From JAHRVQ01 sp047616645 (GTDB taxonomy: Bacteria; Pseudomonadota; Gammaproteobacteria; Pseudomonadales; Azotimanducaceae), in the NCBI GenBank assembly GCA_047616645.1, contig JBLHIH010000035.1, positions 1 to 31,366 on the forward strand: DNA of 31,366 bases. The letters run 5' to 3'. The first letter of the stretch is position 1. Each line of letters begins with the position of its first letter. Shown here piece by piece: positions 23,999 to 31,366 of the stretch. The position numbers were made by a program, and so were the translations under genes. The notes beneath the pieces were generated by a model. The model was not told the origin of the DNA, did not search any database, and worked only from the letters and a program-made list of their open reading frames with translations.

Positions 23999-24982
23999 AT
24001 GCGAGCTGTAATTTGCAAAAGTTTTGATACACCCAAAAAGCTAGAAATTTCTACGATAGAAGATCCCACACCTAGCGACAAAGAAGTCCTTATTAGTATT
24101 AAAGCTACAGGCTTAGGATATGTGGACGCGCTCACTGTCGCCGGTCTTTATCAAGTCAAACCTGAGCTGCCTTTTATTCCAGGCAATGAGGTAGCAGGCA
24201 TCGTTGAAAAGACTGGAGATGGCGTAAAACATCTAAGAGTCGGCCAACGCGTTATTGCAACCCCTTCACAAGGTGGTCTTGCAGAGAAAGTATGTATTTC
24301 ACAAAATCAGTGCGCCGTCATACCGCAAAACATGGACTACGCTGCTGCTGCAAGTTTCCAAGTCAACTACTGCACTGCTTATCACGGATTAAACTACTGC
24401 GGAAATTTGCAGGCAAAGGAAACCATATTAATTCTCGGTGCAGCGGGCGGCGTCGGCATTGCAGCTATTGAGATTGCAAAAGCGATGGGTGCGATTGTCA
24501 TTGCAGCCGCGTCAACAAAGAAAAAACGCGATGCAGCCCTTGCCTGGGGAGCAGATTTCGCCATTGACTACACTGCAAAAAATTGGCGCGATAAATTAAA
24601 AGAAGCACTTCACGGAAAGCCACTGGATGTCGTTTACGATCCTGTTGGTGGGGACTTTTCTGAACCTGCGCTTCGTTCATTAGGTCCTGATGGCCGGTTT
24701 CTTGTTGTTGGTTTTGCCACTGGCGAAATCGCAAAAGTACCTCTAAATCTAGTCCTTTTAAAAAGGTGCAAAATTGTCGGCGTCAACTGGGGTGCTTTTA
24801 TTGGAGCCAATCCAACTCAAGCAAGACCTGTGCTTACCAAGTTACTGGAATGGATTGCAGCAAAAAAATTAAAGCCTGTACCTGGTGAATGTTTCCCTCT
24901 CGAGAAAACCGGTAACGCAATGATGAAAATGCTAAACCGAAAGGCAGTGGGTAAACTTGTCATAACAATAGATTCGGAATAG
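23999..24982 (+). CDS. NADPH:quinone oxidoreductase-like MDR protein
   Basis: A 327-residue zinc-independent medium-chain dehydrogenase/reductase. The N-terminal catalytic domain shows PFIPGNEVAGIVEKTGDGVK, which lacks the GHE zinc motif of alcohol dehydrogenases. The Rossmann domain has ILGAAGGVGIAAIEIAKAMG and DYTAKNWRDKLKE. It would use NADPH to reduce quinones or enoyl-type substrates. The start is ATG 23999, preceded by GAGAAG; a TTG four codons upstream is less likely. It lies 35 bp before the epoxide hydrolase gene on the same strand, so the two probably form an operon. The region before it holds the remnant TonB receptor. Confidence 0.92.
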   Translation: MRAVICKSFDTPKKLEISTIEDPTPSDKEVLISIKATGLGYVDALTVAGLYQVKPELPFIPGNEVAGIVEKTGDGVKHLRVGQRVIATPSQGGLAEKVCISQNQCAVIPQNMDYAAAASFQVNYCTAYHGLNYCGNLQAKETILILGAAGGVGIAAIEIAKAMGAIVIAAASTKKKRDAALAWGADFAIDYTAKNWRDKLKEALHGKPLDVVYDPVGGDFSEPALRSLGPDGRFLVVGFATGEIAKVPLNLVLLKRCKIVGVNWGAFIGANPTQARPVLTKLLEWIAAKKLKPVPGECFPLEKTGNAMMKMLNRKAVGKLVITIDSE

Positions 24983-25017
24983 TTTTAGTTTGGTATAGCT
25001 TTAATTGGGAGTAAACA

Positions 25018-26160
25018 GTGAGCGAAATACGTGAATTCAAGATAGAGATTTCAGAAAGTGATCTAGATGATCTACATTTAAGATTAAAGCTCACTCGATT
25101 TCCTGAAAAAGAAACACCTAACGACTGGTCTCAGGGAACGCCATTAGCGTACATGCAAGAGCTGAGGGATTACTGGCTAAATGACTACAACTGGTCAGAG
25201 CGAGAAGCACTACTCAATCACTGGCCAGGTTATATAACCAATATTCAAGATGTAGATATTCACTTTCTCCACATCCGTTCTAAACACGAAAATGCTTCCC
25301 CTTTAATTTTAACCCATGGTTGGCCAGGGTCTATTGTAGAATTTCAAAAAGTCATCGCTCCACTCACAGACCCCGAATCCCATGGCGGGAGTGCAAAGGA
25401 TGCCTTTCATGTAGTTTGTCCCTCTCTTCCCGGCTTTGGGTTTTCAGGGAAACCCACGACTCCGGGATGGAACATCGAAAAAATCGCCGGGGCTTGGAAT
25501 GCGTTAATGCTAAGGCTAGGCTACGATCAGTATTTTGCCCAAGGTGGAGATTGGGGTTCTATTGTCACTACAATGATAGGTGCTCAAAACCTCGGTAATT
25601 GTGTAGCCATGCATATCAATATGCCTATAGTCGGTCCAGATCCCGATACCATGGATGATCTCAGTGAACTCGAAAAATCAGCCCTTGCAGGGTTAAAATT
25701 TTACCAAGATCATGACTCTGGATATTCGAAACAACAAGGTACTCGACCTCAAACTCTTGGGTACGGATTAGCAGATTCACCTATGGGACAAGCCGGATGG
25801 ATAATTGAGAAATTCTATCAGTGGATGGATTGCGATGGTCATCCAGAAAACATCGTTAGTAGAGATGAACTCATAGATAATATTATGATGTATTGGGCTA
25901 CCAATAGCGGCGCATCCAGCGCCAGGATTTACTGGGAGAGCTTTAGAAAAGGCATGAATCAAGACCCTATCAGCATTCCTACAGGCTGTAGTATTTTCCC
26001 AAAGGAAATTTTTAAAACATCCGAAAGATGGGCAAAGAAACGGTTTTTGAACCTCATTCACTTTGATGTCTTGGAGAAAGGTGGCCACTTCGCGGCATTT
26101 GAACAACCCGAAGTATTTGTCGATCAAGTACGCGCCTGTTTTAGGCAAGTAAACCAGTAA
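25018..26160 (+). CDS. Epoxide hydrolase-family alpha/beta hydrolase
   Basis: A 380-residue protein with the EHN N-terminal domain (FKIEISESDLDDLHLRLKLT) typical of microsomal-type epoxide hydrolases, then an alpha/beta hydrolase core. The oxyanion motif is HGWPGS at 100-105, the nucleophile is D178 in GGDWGS, and the general base is H357 in GGHFAAFEQPE. The family opens epoxides to diols through an aspartyl-ester intermediate. Translation starts at GTG 25018, preceded by GGGA. It is flanked by a quinone oxidoreductase and a P450-type ferredoxin, a setting that fits breakdown of an epoxidised hydrophobic compound; the substrate is not evident. Confidence 0.93.
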   Translation: MSEIREFKIEISESDLDDLHLRLKLTRFPEKETPNDWSQGTPLAYMQELRDYWLNDYNWSEREALLNHWPGYITNIQDVDIHFLHIRSKHENASPLILTHGWPGSIVEFQKVIAPLTDPESHGGSAKDAFHVVCPSLPGFGFSGKPTTPGWNIEKIAGAWNALMLRLGYDQYFAQGGDWGSIVTTMIGAQNLGNCVAMHINMPIVGPDPDTMDDLSELEKSALAGLKFYQDHDSGYSKQQGTRPQTLGYGLADSPMGQAGWIIEKFYQWMDCDGHPENIVSRDELIDNIMMYWATNSGASSARIYWESFRKGMNQDPISIPTGCSIFPKEIFKTSERWAKKRFLNLIHFDVLEKGGHFAAFEQPEVFVDQVRACFRQVNQ

Positions 26161-26291
26161 TTAGAAGAAAAATAGTCTTTAAGGGCAAAAATATGTCATT
26201 TTGGCCTAATCTCACCTTTTCCAATGATTGCTCGTTATCGACAATAGCGTGCTTTAAATAATTGTAAATATATTGAATAAGGGAAACGCAC

Positions 26292-26612
26292 ATGGCAAAG
26301 ATAACATTCATACAATTTGATGGAACTGAATCAGTAGTTGAAGTCGAAAACGGTTCATCTATCATGAATGCAGCAATCGATAATGGTATTAATGGTATCG
26401 ATGGTGATTGCGGCGGTGAATGCTCCTGTGCGACCTGTCACGTCACTTTGAATGACGAATGGATGGCGAAGCTCGGACAACCATCCGAACAAGAAGAATC
26501 AATGTTAGACCTTAACCCCGATCGAGAAGTTAATTCTCGCCTTGGTTGCCAGCTAAAAATATCTGCAGAAACTGAAGGTTTAGTCGTCAATCTACCTGAA
26601 TTCCAGTACTAA
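26292..26612 (+). CDS. [2Fe-2S] ferredoxin, adrenodoxin/P450-partner type
   Basis: A 106-residue ferredoxin. The cluster cysteines are C40, C46, C49 and C86, in DCGGECSCATCH and RLGCQLK. The ending LVVNLPEFQY is typical of ferredoxins that serve bacterial cytochrome P450 systems (putidaredoxin/terpredoxin type). It differs from the Isc ferredoxin, which has a different C-terminus and lies in the isc operon. AAGGGA precedes the ATG at suitable distance. The 131-bp gap after the epoxide hydrolase may hold its own promoter. No P450 or ferredoxin reductase gene is within the window, so its partner must be encoded elsewhere. Confidence 0.93.
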   Translation: MAKITFIQFDGTESVVEVENGSSIMNAAIDNGINGIDGDCGGECSCATCHVTLNDEWMAKLGQPSEQEESMLDLNPDREVNSRLGCQLKISAETEGLVVNLPEFQY

Positions 26613-26660
26613 ATTAGCCCAGTTAATTTCGGGGTCAGTCTCCTAATTTTATCTATCCCC

Positions 26661-26686
26661 CTGCTCTATCCCTCTGGTTAGAGCAG
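26661..26686. terminator. Hairpin between convergent ferredoxin and peroxiredoxin genes
   Basis: CTGCTCTA (26661-26668) pairs with TAGAGCAG (26679-26686) around a 10-base loop, in the 91-bp convergent space. It could end transcripts from both sides. No clear T-run follows on either strand, so confidence is limited. Confidence 0.4.
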
Positions 26687-26703
26687 TCACACAGAGCTAA
26701 AGA

Positions 26704-27159
26704 TCAGTCTATGCGATCCTTTATGACTTGCTCAATAAACTTTACATGACTCGAAACAAATAAATCGGAAACAACACGATTTTCGATAATACCTTCTTCG
26801 TTAATTAGGAATGTCGCCCTTCTTACCCCGAAGCCAAGTACGCCATCAACACCAAATTCTCGTATGACTTTTTTGCTTTTATCAAATAGCAGTGGGAAAG
26901 GAAGGTCATAAGTTGTCTTAAATCGTTCATGGATTTTGGAATTTTGCGGGCTAATACCAACAACTTTAACGTCCACAGACAAGATCTCTTCGTGCATGTC
27001 CCGTATTGTACAAGCCTCAGTGGTACAAATTGGCGTAAAGTCAGCGGGATAAAAATAGAGGATTAACGGACCAATTTCTAATAATTCAGTAAGGGATACC
27101 TCTTCACCCTTTTCATTCGGCAGCGCAAACTCTGGGGCTTTGTCACCTGCTTTCAACAT
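26704..27159 (-). CDS. bcp: Peroxiredoxin, PrxQ/BCP type
   Basis: A 151-residue thiol peroxidase reducing hydrogen peroxide and alkyl hydroperoxides with thioredoxin. The peroxidatic cysteine is C45 in FTPICTTEAC, and the resolving cysteine C50 lies five residues on, the pattern of the atypical two-cysteine PrxQ group. Overall length and the opening LKAGDKAPEFALPNEKG are normal for the family. AGGAGA precedes the ATG. It diverges from trhO across 192 bp. In that gap I see an imperfect stem (TAAGC and GCTTA near 27181-27199), but no confident promoter. Confidence 0.95.
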   Translation of the reverse strand: MLKAGDKAPEFALPNEKGEEVSLTELLEIGPLILYFYPADFTPICTTEACTIRDMHEEILSVDVKVVGISPQNSKIHERFKTTYDLPFPLLFDKSKKVIREFGVDGVLGFGVRRATFLINEEGIIENRVVSDLFVSSHVKFIEQVIKDRID

Positions 27160-27351
27160 ATTCTTCTCCTGTTTACTTCATAAGCTAAGTTTGCTTAAGC
27201 TGTATGACAGCTCGCTAATTTATCTCTCTTGTATCAATATAAATCAAATAGGCCTCTATTTCTTGGTCCAAAGGGGTATTTGTTAATTCTTCGCAATATA
27301 TTGTAAAATGGTGATTTAACACACCCTTAATTTATTCTTTTAGTAGACAGC

Positions 27352-28356
27352 ATGAAAAACGAAATCGACACAGAAACTGTAGTCTGTGCTCTGTACCATT
27401 TTGTAGATTTTCCTGATTTTGAATCGCACAAGGCTCCCCTACTTCAACTCATGGAGAAGGAAAATCTTCGCGGCACACTCTTGCTTGCGAAGGAAGGGAT
27501 GAATGGCACCATCGCCGGTCCTATATCAGCTATCAAAACACTGATCGCTTTTATAAAGACTGATGCACGATTTACAGACCTATCATTGAAACTTTCATAT
27601 CATACCGATGTACCCTTCTATCGTGCCAAGGTCAAACTCAAAAAAGAAATTGTCACTATGGGGGTACACGATATTGACCCTCTCAAAATTGTAGGCACCT
27701 ACGTCAAACCAAAGGATTGGAATGCCTTAATCGAAGATCCTGAAGTGCTAGTAATAGATACCAGAAACCAATATGAAGTTGAGGTGGGAACCTTCAAGAA
27801 TGCGCTTAACCCCAAAACTACTTCCTTCAGAGAGTTCCCCGAATACGTCAAGTCGGCGTTAGATCCGGCAATCAACAAAAAGGTCGCCATGTACTGCACT
27901 GGGGGGATTCGCTGTGAAAAATCGACTGCTTATCTTAAGGAACTCGGTTTTGAAGATGTTTTTCATTTAGAGGGAGGCATTCTTAAATACTTAGAAGAAG
28001 TGCCAGAAGCAGAATCTTTATGGCAGGGAGAATGCTTTGTTTTCGATAATCGGGTGACAGTCAACCACCAACTCGAAAAAGGCCAATTCGATCAGTGCCA
28101 TGCCTGCAGGATGCCTATTACCGAGCAAGATAAAAAAAACGCGGCCTATATACAAGGACAAAGCTGTCACCACTGCATCGATTCTCAAACTGAGAAACAA
28201 AAAAATCGATATATGGAAAGAGAGAAGCAGGTCCGTCTGGCAAAAATGAGAGGCGAAGAGCACATCGGTGCAGATGCCGTAAAAGCACAAGCTGAACATC
28301 GAGAGAAAAAACGCATTCTTCGAGAAAGAAGTTCGCTACCAGACAAGAAAAGTTAA
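27352..28356 (+). CDS. trhO: tRNA U34 hydroxylase, rhodanese-like
   Basis: A 334-residue protein of the TrhO/YceA family, which makes 5-hydroxyuridine at tRNA position 34. An N-terminal acylphosphatase-like domain (FPDFESHKAPLLQLMEKENL, GTLLLAKEGMNGTIAG) is followed by a rhodanese domain from about 125. Its active cysteine, C182, is in YCTGGIRCEKS. A cysteine-containing segment near residues 245-270 (CHACRMPI, CHHCIDSQ) and a basic, lysine/arginine-rich tail follow, as in longer family members. The gene stands alone. A 10-bp duplication and the second copy of the dispersed element follow its stop codon. Confidence 0.95.
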   Translation: MKNEIDTETVVCALYHFVDFPDFESHKAPLLQLMEKENLRGTLLLAKEGMNGTIAGPISAIKTLIAFIKTDARFTDLSLKLSYHTDVPFYRAKVKLKKEIVTMGVHDIDPLKIVGTYVKPKDWNALIEDPEVLVIDTRNQYEVEVGTFKNALNPKTTSFREFPEYVKSALDPAINKKVAMYCTGGIRCEKSTAYLKELGFEDVFHLEGGILKYLEEVPEAESLWQGECFVFDNRVTVNHQLEKGQFDQCHACRMPITEQDKKNAAYIQGQSCHHCIDSQTEKQKNRYMEREKQVRLAKMRGEEHIGADAVKAQAEHREKKRILRERSSLPDKKS

Positions 28357-28360
28357 GCCT

Positions 28361-28380
28361 AAGCTGCTCCAAGCTGCTAA
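28361..28380 (+). repeat. 10-bp tandem duplication after trhO stop codon
   Basis: AAGCTGCTCC is followed directly by AAGCTGCTAA, identical at 8 of 10 positions, beginning 5 bp after the stop codon. It is a weak array on its own, listed because it matches the pattern at other gene ends. Confidence 0.5.
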
Positions 28381-28392
28381 CAGTAAAATCGA

Positions 28393-28580
28393 AATGATGT
28401 TAGATACGCGTTTCAAGTACTTGCAAGCATTTACAAGGTAGTGAGTATGCAGAAACCAACTTCAGCGGGCTAGGCGCCCCCGGAGACTTCCCTTGTAAGC
28501 GCTTGAAATTATCACCTAACATATTCATGGTTTTGCAAAAATCTGCTAAATCTGGCTATTTCTGGACGGGAACTAGCTAG
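28393..28580 (-). repeat. Dispersed non-coding element, copy B, with hairpin arm
   Basis: Read on the minus strand, 28580-28441 repeats the blocks of copy A (26-150): the CCCGTCCAGAAATAG end, GTTAGGT, CTTACAAGGGAAGT and AGCCCGCTGAAGTT. In this copy a further segment, 28393-28438, is an imperfect inverted repeat of 28487-28521. TTTCAAG, ACAAGG and TGTTAG recur in mirrored order, which could make a long stem of about 30-45 bp with the conserved blocks in its loop. The element fills the space between the convergent trhO and hydrolase genes and abuts the hydrolase stop codon (28573). Similarity is direct; a MITE-, REP- or terminator-like nature is inferred. Confidence 0.75.
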
Positions 28581-29274
28581 GTGTACGAAGTAATTTAGGC
28601 AATAATTTAAACACTTCAACATTAGTAACCATGCCAACATGTGAACCGTGTATTTCAAAATGTTCAACGTCGGGGTTCACATCATCAATACAGGCCTTCC
28701 ATGCAACGATGCCATCCAATTTGCTGTAGATGCCTTTTATGGGGACTTGAATTGGCACAGACTGCCTTTCTCTTAAGATCTGAGACATTGCAGCTGGCGT
28801 CATACCCGTCTCGTGTCTTACCCAATTCCCTATGCTGGAAACTTCAATGCCCCCTTTTACTGGCGAGCCTATTGTAATGACTCTCTCGATAAGGTCAGGC
28901 AAGTCCCTGGCGAGTTCACGAGACAGCATCCCACCTCTGCTCCACCCTATTAATCTTATCTTCTGTGAGGTCTCTTCATGAAGCGCTTTAATTTGCGCGC
29001 TAAGCGGCGTCAACAAATCTAGCATTCGACCTCTATTGGTACCAATACCCCAGCCATGCGTTTTGTATCCGATAGCATTTAGAAAGCGGCGCATAACAAC
29101 AGTAGACATATCATCGGCCATGAAACCGGGTAAGACAATAACCGGTTCACCCTCACCCTTTGCCGCTTGCAGTCTCAATAGCGGTAACTGTAGAAGCAAT
29201 ATACCCGCTTCAATACCCGCTCGACCTTCTAAAAGACCTAAGAGTGAACTTGGTGGGGATATTTTCTCTGTCAT
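28573..29274 (-). CDS. Alpha/beta hydrolase, lipase-like
   Basis: A 233-residue protein. VIVLPGFMADDMST supplies the beginning of the hydrolase fold and oxyanion region. LIGWSRGGMLSRELA contains the nucleophile elbow GWSRG with its serine. EHFEIHGSHVGMVTN near the C-terminus contains the likely catalytic histidine. The order and spacing resemble small lipase/PGAP1-like hydrolases. No signal peptide is visible, so it is predicted to be cytoplasmic. The substrate is unknown. It is divergent from the SirB1-family gene by 82 bp and converges on trhO. Its stop codon borders the dispersed element. Confidence 0.82.
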   Translation of the reverse strand: MTEKISPPSSLLGLLEGRAGIEAGILLLQLPLLRLQAAKGEGEPVIVLPGFMADDMSTVVMRRFLNAIGYKTHGWGIGTNRGRMLDLLTPLSAQIKALHEETSQKIRLIGWSRGGMLSRELARDLPDLIERVITIGSPVKGGIEVSSIGNWVRHETGMTPAAMSQILRERQSVPIQVPIKGIYSKLDGIVAWKACIDDVNPDVEHFEIHGSHVGMVTNVEVFKLLPKLLRTPS

Positions 29275-29356
29275 CTCTTAGGACTACTCGGAATAAGGTT
29301 AGGTGAATGTAGCCATCAGGATTGCATATCCCGATTAACCTTGCAAAGATAATGGT

Positions 29357-30229
29357 ATGAAGAAATTAGAAAGAACGAAGCTAGAAATAGCCAGGTTAAA
29401 AAAAACCAAGCTTATTAGAGATAAGTTTGCAGTCCTAAGCAAGTTAGATGATCACGACATCAAACTGGATGAAGCGGCCTTGCTAATCTCCGCAGAGAGC
29501 GAGCCTGGATTGGATATCCCCTTCTTCCTGCAGCACCTAGACGCTATGGCTATTAAATTTGAGACCCTTATCAACGAAACATCAGAGCTAGGTGTCTCCG
29601 TCACAGGTCTAACTCAATTCATCCATCAAGGCGAAGGATTCTCGGGCAATACAGAGGACTATTACGATCCAAGAAACAGCTTTCTAAACAAAGTGCTTGA
29701 AAACAAAAGAGGGATTCCGATCACCCTCGCACTTATACACATTTGCTTGGGTAAACGATTAGGTATCCAAGTTGATGGCATGAATTTTCCTGGTCGATTC
29801 CTAGTTAAATACGGGAATTCGCTCTCAACTATTGTAGATCCATTTTCAGGGCGTGTACTGAGTCCAGCGGACTGCAATACACTACTAAAGCAAATTGCAG
29901 GTCCCAAAGCACTTGTTAAGGAGCACTACTTTGATACAGCATCTAACAAAGATATTTTGGTGCGGATGTTAGACAATTTAAAACAAATATATTGGCAAGC
30001 TAAATCATGGCAAGAGAGTCTCTCTTGCATAGAAAGACAAATTCTATTAAAGCCCGACAATCAATCCTACATCATACAAAAGGGCGTAGTTTACGAAATG
30101 CAAGGCATGTTCCAGAACGCTAAGGAAATCTATACTGATTTATTGCAAGAAACTAACGATGAGAAAGTCAAAGAACTTACGGGAAATAGACTCATCAATA
30201 TGCAAGGGTCGGGGAAGACGATTCACTAA
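29357..30229 (+). CDS. sirB1: SirB1-family transglutaminase-like/TPR protein
   Basis: A 290-residue protein. The SirB1 domain spans about 50-200, with signatures YYDPRNSFLNKVLENKRGIP and LGIQVDGMNFPGRFLVKYG followed by VDPFSGRVLS. A TPR-like helical region (about 210-275) follows: YWQAKSWQESLSCIERQILL and YEMQGMFQNAKEIYTDLLQ. SirB1 proteins carry a degenerate transglutaminase-like fold and have no firmly established enzymatic role. The opening 40 residues are highly basic. It is convergent with the phosphotransferase gene over 48 bp. Confidence 0.9.
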   Translation: MKKLERTKLEIARLKKTKLIRDKFAVLSKLDDHDIKLDEAALLISAESEPGLDIPFFLQHLDAMAIKFETLINETSELGVSVTGLTQFIHQGEGFSGNTEDYYDPRNSFLNKVLENKRGIPITLALIHICLGKRLGIQVDGMNFPGRFLVKYGNSLSTIVDPFSGRVLSPADCNTLLKQIAGPKALVKEHYFDTASNKDILVRMLDNLKQIYWQAKSWQESLSCIERQILLKPDNQSYIIQKGVVYEMQGMFQNAKEIYTDLLQETNDEKVKELTGNRLINMQGSGKTIH

Positions 30230-30277
30230 GCCATGAATGCACTCCCCCCGGGTTCAAAGATCAGTTTTTGCTCCGGC

Positions 30278-31297
30278 TTAAACCAGCAATTCCAAAGCTG
30301 CCTTTGCCCGTTTACTGACGCCTTCCTTCTGCCTATCCAAATCCACTTCTCTATCTTTTCCCATCGCCCCCATCAGATACCGCTTGTATACACCTTGGCC
30401 AATAGCACCTAATCGCCAGTGGGAAAACGCGCGATAGTAGTTTATGTCCTTCAATTCTCGATTGGTATTAGATGAATAAATATCACAGATTTCATCGCGG
30501 CTAGGGTAGCCACCAACAGCCGTGGGAGACATATCATTCTCACCCTCTTCTTCTATTTCTCCGGGCGATACCCAATTATTTAAGAGGTAACCAACATCAG
30601 CGAGGGGATCTCCAAGGGTACACAACTCCCAGTCTAGGATCGCTTTAACCTTATCCCCTTTCACAATCATATTGCCAAGTCGATAATCACCATGAACGAT
30701 TGTAGAACCAACTTGCTCTGGCATTCTCTCCCTTAAGATACGTTCACTTTCTTCCATCTCCGGTATTTCATGCGTCTTTGATGCTTGCCATTGTTTTGTC
30801 CAACGTCTGAGCTGCCTTTCAAGGTAAGCTTCTTTGCGACCTAGGTCTCCTAGATTGACGTTCTCTGGTGTAAGAACGTGGAGTTTTGACAATATATCAA
30901 TAACGGACAAACCGATATTACGCCGATCACCTTCCGCAACCTTTTGGCCAGTAACAGAATCGTTAAGCACCAATCCATCTATAAAGTCCATCACATAAAA
31001 AGGAGCTCCATTCACAGCTACATCATTACACAAGCCCCAACTTTTCGGCACAGGCACATTGGTACCTTTCAATGCCGAAACAATTTTGTTTTCGCGCCCC
31101 ATATCATGTGCACTTTCTAATACATGACCAAGCGGCGGCCGCCTTAATACAAAAGCGCTCCCTGTTTGGTCTTCGCATTTGAAGGTTAAATTTGAATGCC
31201 CTCCCGCGACAACAGAATACTTAAGGGGCAGGACTACATCCTTCACATTTTCTGAAAACCAGACATTAACCTTGATTTCATCAATCCCATCGACCAT
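30278..31297 (-). CDS. Aminoglycoside-phosphotransferase-like kinase
   Basis: A 339-residue protein of the APH family, close to the ACAD10/ACAD11 kinase domain type found in fatty-acid-degrading bacteria. The N-lobe has SNLTFKCEDQTGSAFVLRRP, with the ATP-binding lysine position replaced by arginine as is common in this group. The catalytic loop is VHGDYRLGNMI, and the metal-binding motif is LDWELCTLGDPLADVGYL. In the eukaryotic homologues this domain phosphorylates 4-hydroxyacyl-CoA; a similar acyl-CoA role here is inference. The start is ATG 31297, preceded by GGAG at good spacing; a TTG one codon upstream is unlikely. A 23-bp tandem repeat lies in its upstream region at the window edge. Confidence 0.88.
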   Translation of the reverse strand: MVDGIDEIKVNVWFSENVKDVVLPLKYSVVAGGHSNLTFKCEDQTGSAFVLRRPPLGHVLESAHDMGRENKIVSALKGTNVPVPKSWGLCNDVAVNGAPFYVMDFIDGLVLNDSVTGQKVAEGDRRNIGLSVIDILSKLHVLTPENVNLGDLGRKEAYLERQLRRWTKQWQASKTHEIPEMEESERILRERMPEQVGSTIVHGDYRLGNMIVKGDKVKAILDWELCTLGDPLADVGYLLNNWVSPGEIEEEGENDMSPTAVGGYPSRDEICDIYSSNTNRELKDINYYRAFSHWRLGAIGQGVYKRYLMGAMGKDREVDLDRQKEGVSKRAKAALELLV

Positions 31298-31324
31298 CAA
31301 TTTTCTCCACCAAATTATTTTTGT

Positions 31325-31366
31325 AAACAGCCCTGAGCTTCTTTTATAAACAGCCCTGAGCTTCTT
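31325..31366 (+). repeat. Tandem array, 23-bp period, about 1.8 copies, reaching window edge
   Basis: AAACAGCCCTGAGCTTCTT recurs with a 23-bp period (31325-31343 and 31348-31366) and may continue beyond the window. It lies 28 bp upstream of the phosphotransferase-like gene start, in its likely 5' untranslated region. Confidence 0.85.

Noticed and set aside
24978..25010. Imperfect 15-16 bp duplication between the quinone oxidoreductase and epoxide hydrolase genes
   Set aside because: TAGTTTTAGTTTGG and TAGCTTTAATTGG are similar but have several mismatches and a length difference in A/T-rich sequence; not strong enough to list.
28361..28392. Intrinsic terminator directly after trhO
   Set aside because: The duplicated AAGCTGCT does not form a stable stem and no T-run follows. 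The dispersed element beyond it is a better candidate for ending transcription.

Overview
The window looks like chromosomal DNA of a free-living, probably marine, gammaproteobacterium. The evidence is a complete-looking leucine/isovalerate (liu) operon headed by a MerR-type LiuR, a TonB receptor of the kind abundant in Cellvibrionales-like bacteria, RarD, TrhO, SirB1 and PrxQ homologues, and a moderate GC content (low to mid 40s % by eye, not computed). The lineage is inferred from gene content only. No rRNA, tRNA, CRISPR array, phage or plasmid genes were seen.

Layout. 1-1172 (-): an ECF-type sigma factor translationally coupled to a small two-TM protein, diverging from a small three-TM protein (1296-1658). 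1676-4860 (+): methyltransferase, RarD-like permease, thioesterase-fold protein and TRIC-type channel. 4932-6260 (-): GPH-type MFS transporter. 6592-9517 (+): AlkK-like acyl-CoA ligase, FMN-binding split-barrel protein and AlaX editing protein. 9570-18073 (-): liuR-liuA-liuB-liuD-liuE plus acetoacetyl-CoA synthetase, a route from isovaleryl-CoA to acetoacetyl-CoA that lacks only liuC. 18434-19767 (+): Rieske ferredoxin and an SDR. 19872-21407: an IS1380-family element with inverted repeats, a target duplication and a frameshifted transposase. 21421-23816 (+): a broken TonB receptor gene. 23999-26612 (+): quinone oxidoreductase, epoxide hydrolase and P450-type [2Fe-2S] ferredoxin. 26704-31297: PrxQ, TrhO, an alpha/beta hydrolase, SirB1 and an aminoglycoside-phosphotransferase-like kinase, on alternating strands.

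Metabolically the window is about acyl-CoA and hydrophobic-substrate catabolism: leucine degradation, fatty acid activation, ketone-body activation, and a set of redox and hydrolase genes that would fit terpenoid, steroid or aromatic breakdown, although no oxygenase lies in the window.

The most unusual feature is not a gene. Nine short direct-repeat arrays (units of 8-23 bp, 2-4 copies) sit at or next to gene ends. One array has destroyed the 3' end of the TonB receptor gene by a 32-bp expansion of an 8-bp unit. Others cover the stop codons of liuR and the MFS gene, follow the stop codon of the acyl-CoA ligase, or precede genes that lack an ATG start. A separate dispersed non-coding element occurs twice in opposite orientation (26-150 and 28441-28580), each time just past gene ends. 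I see no convincing new defence or biosynthetic system.
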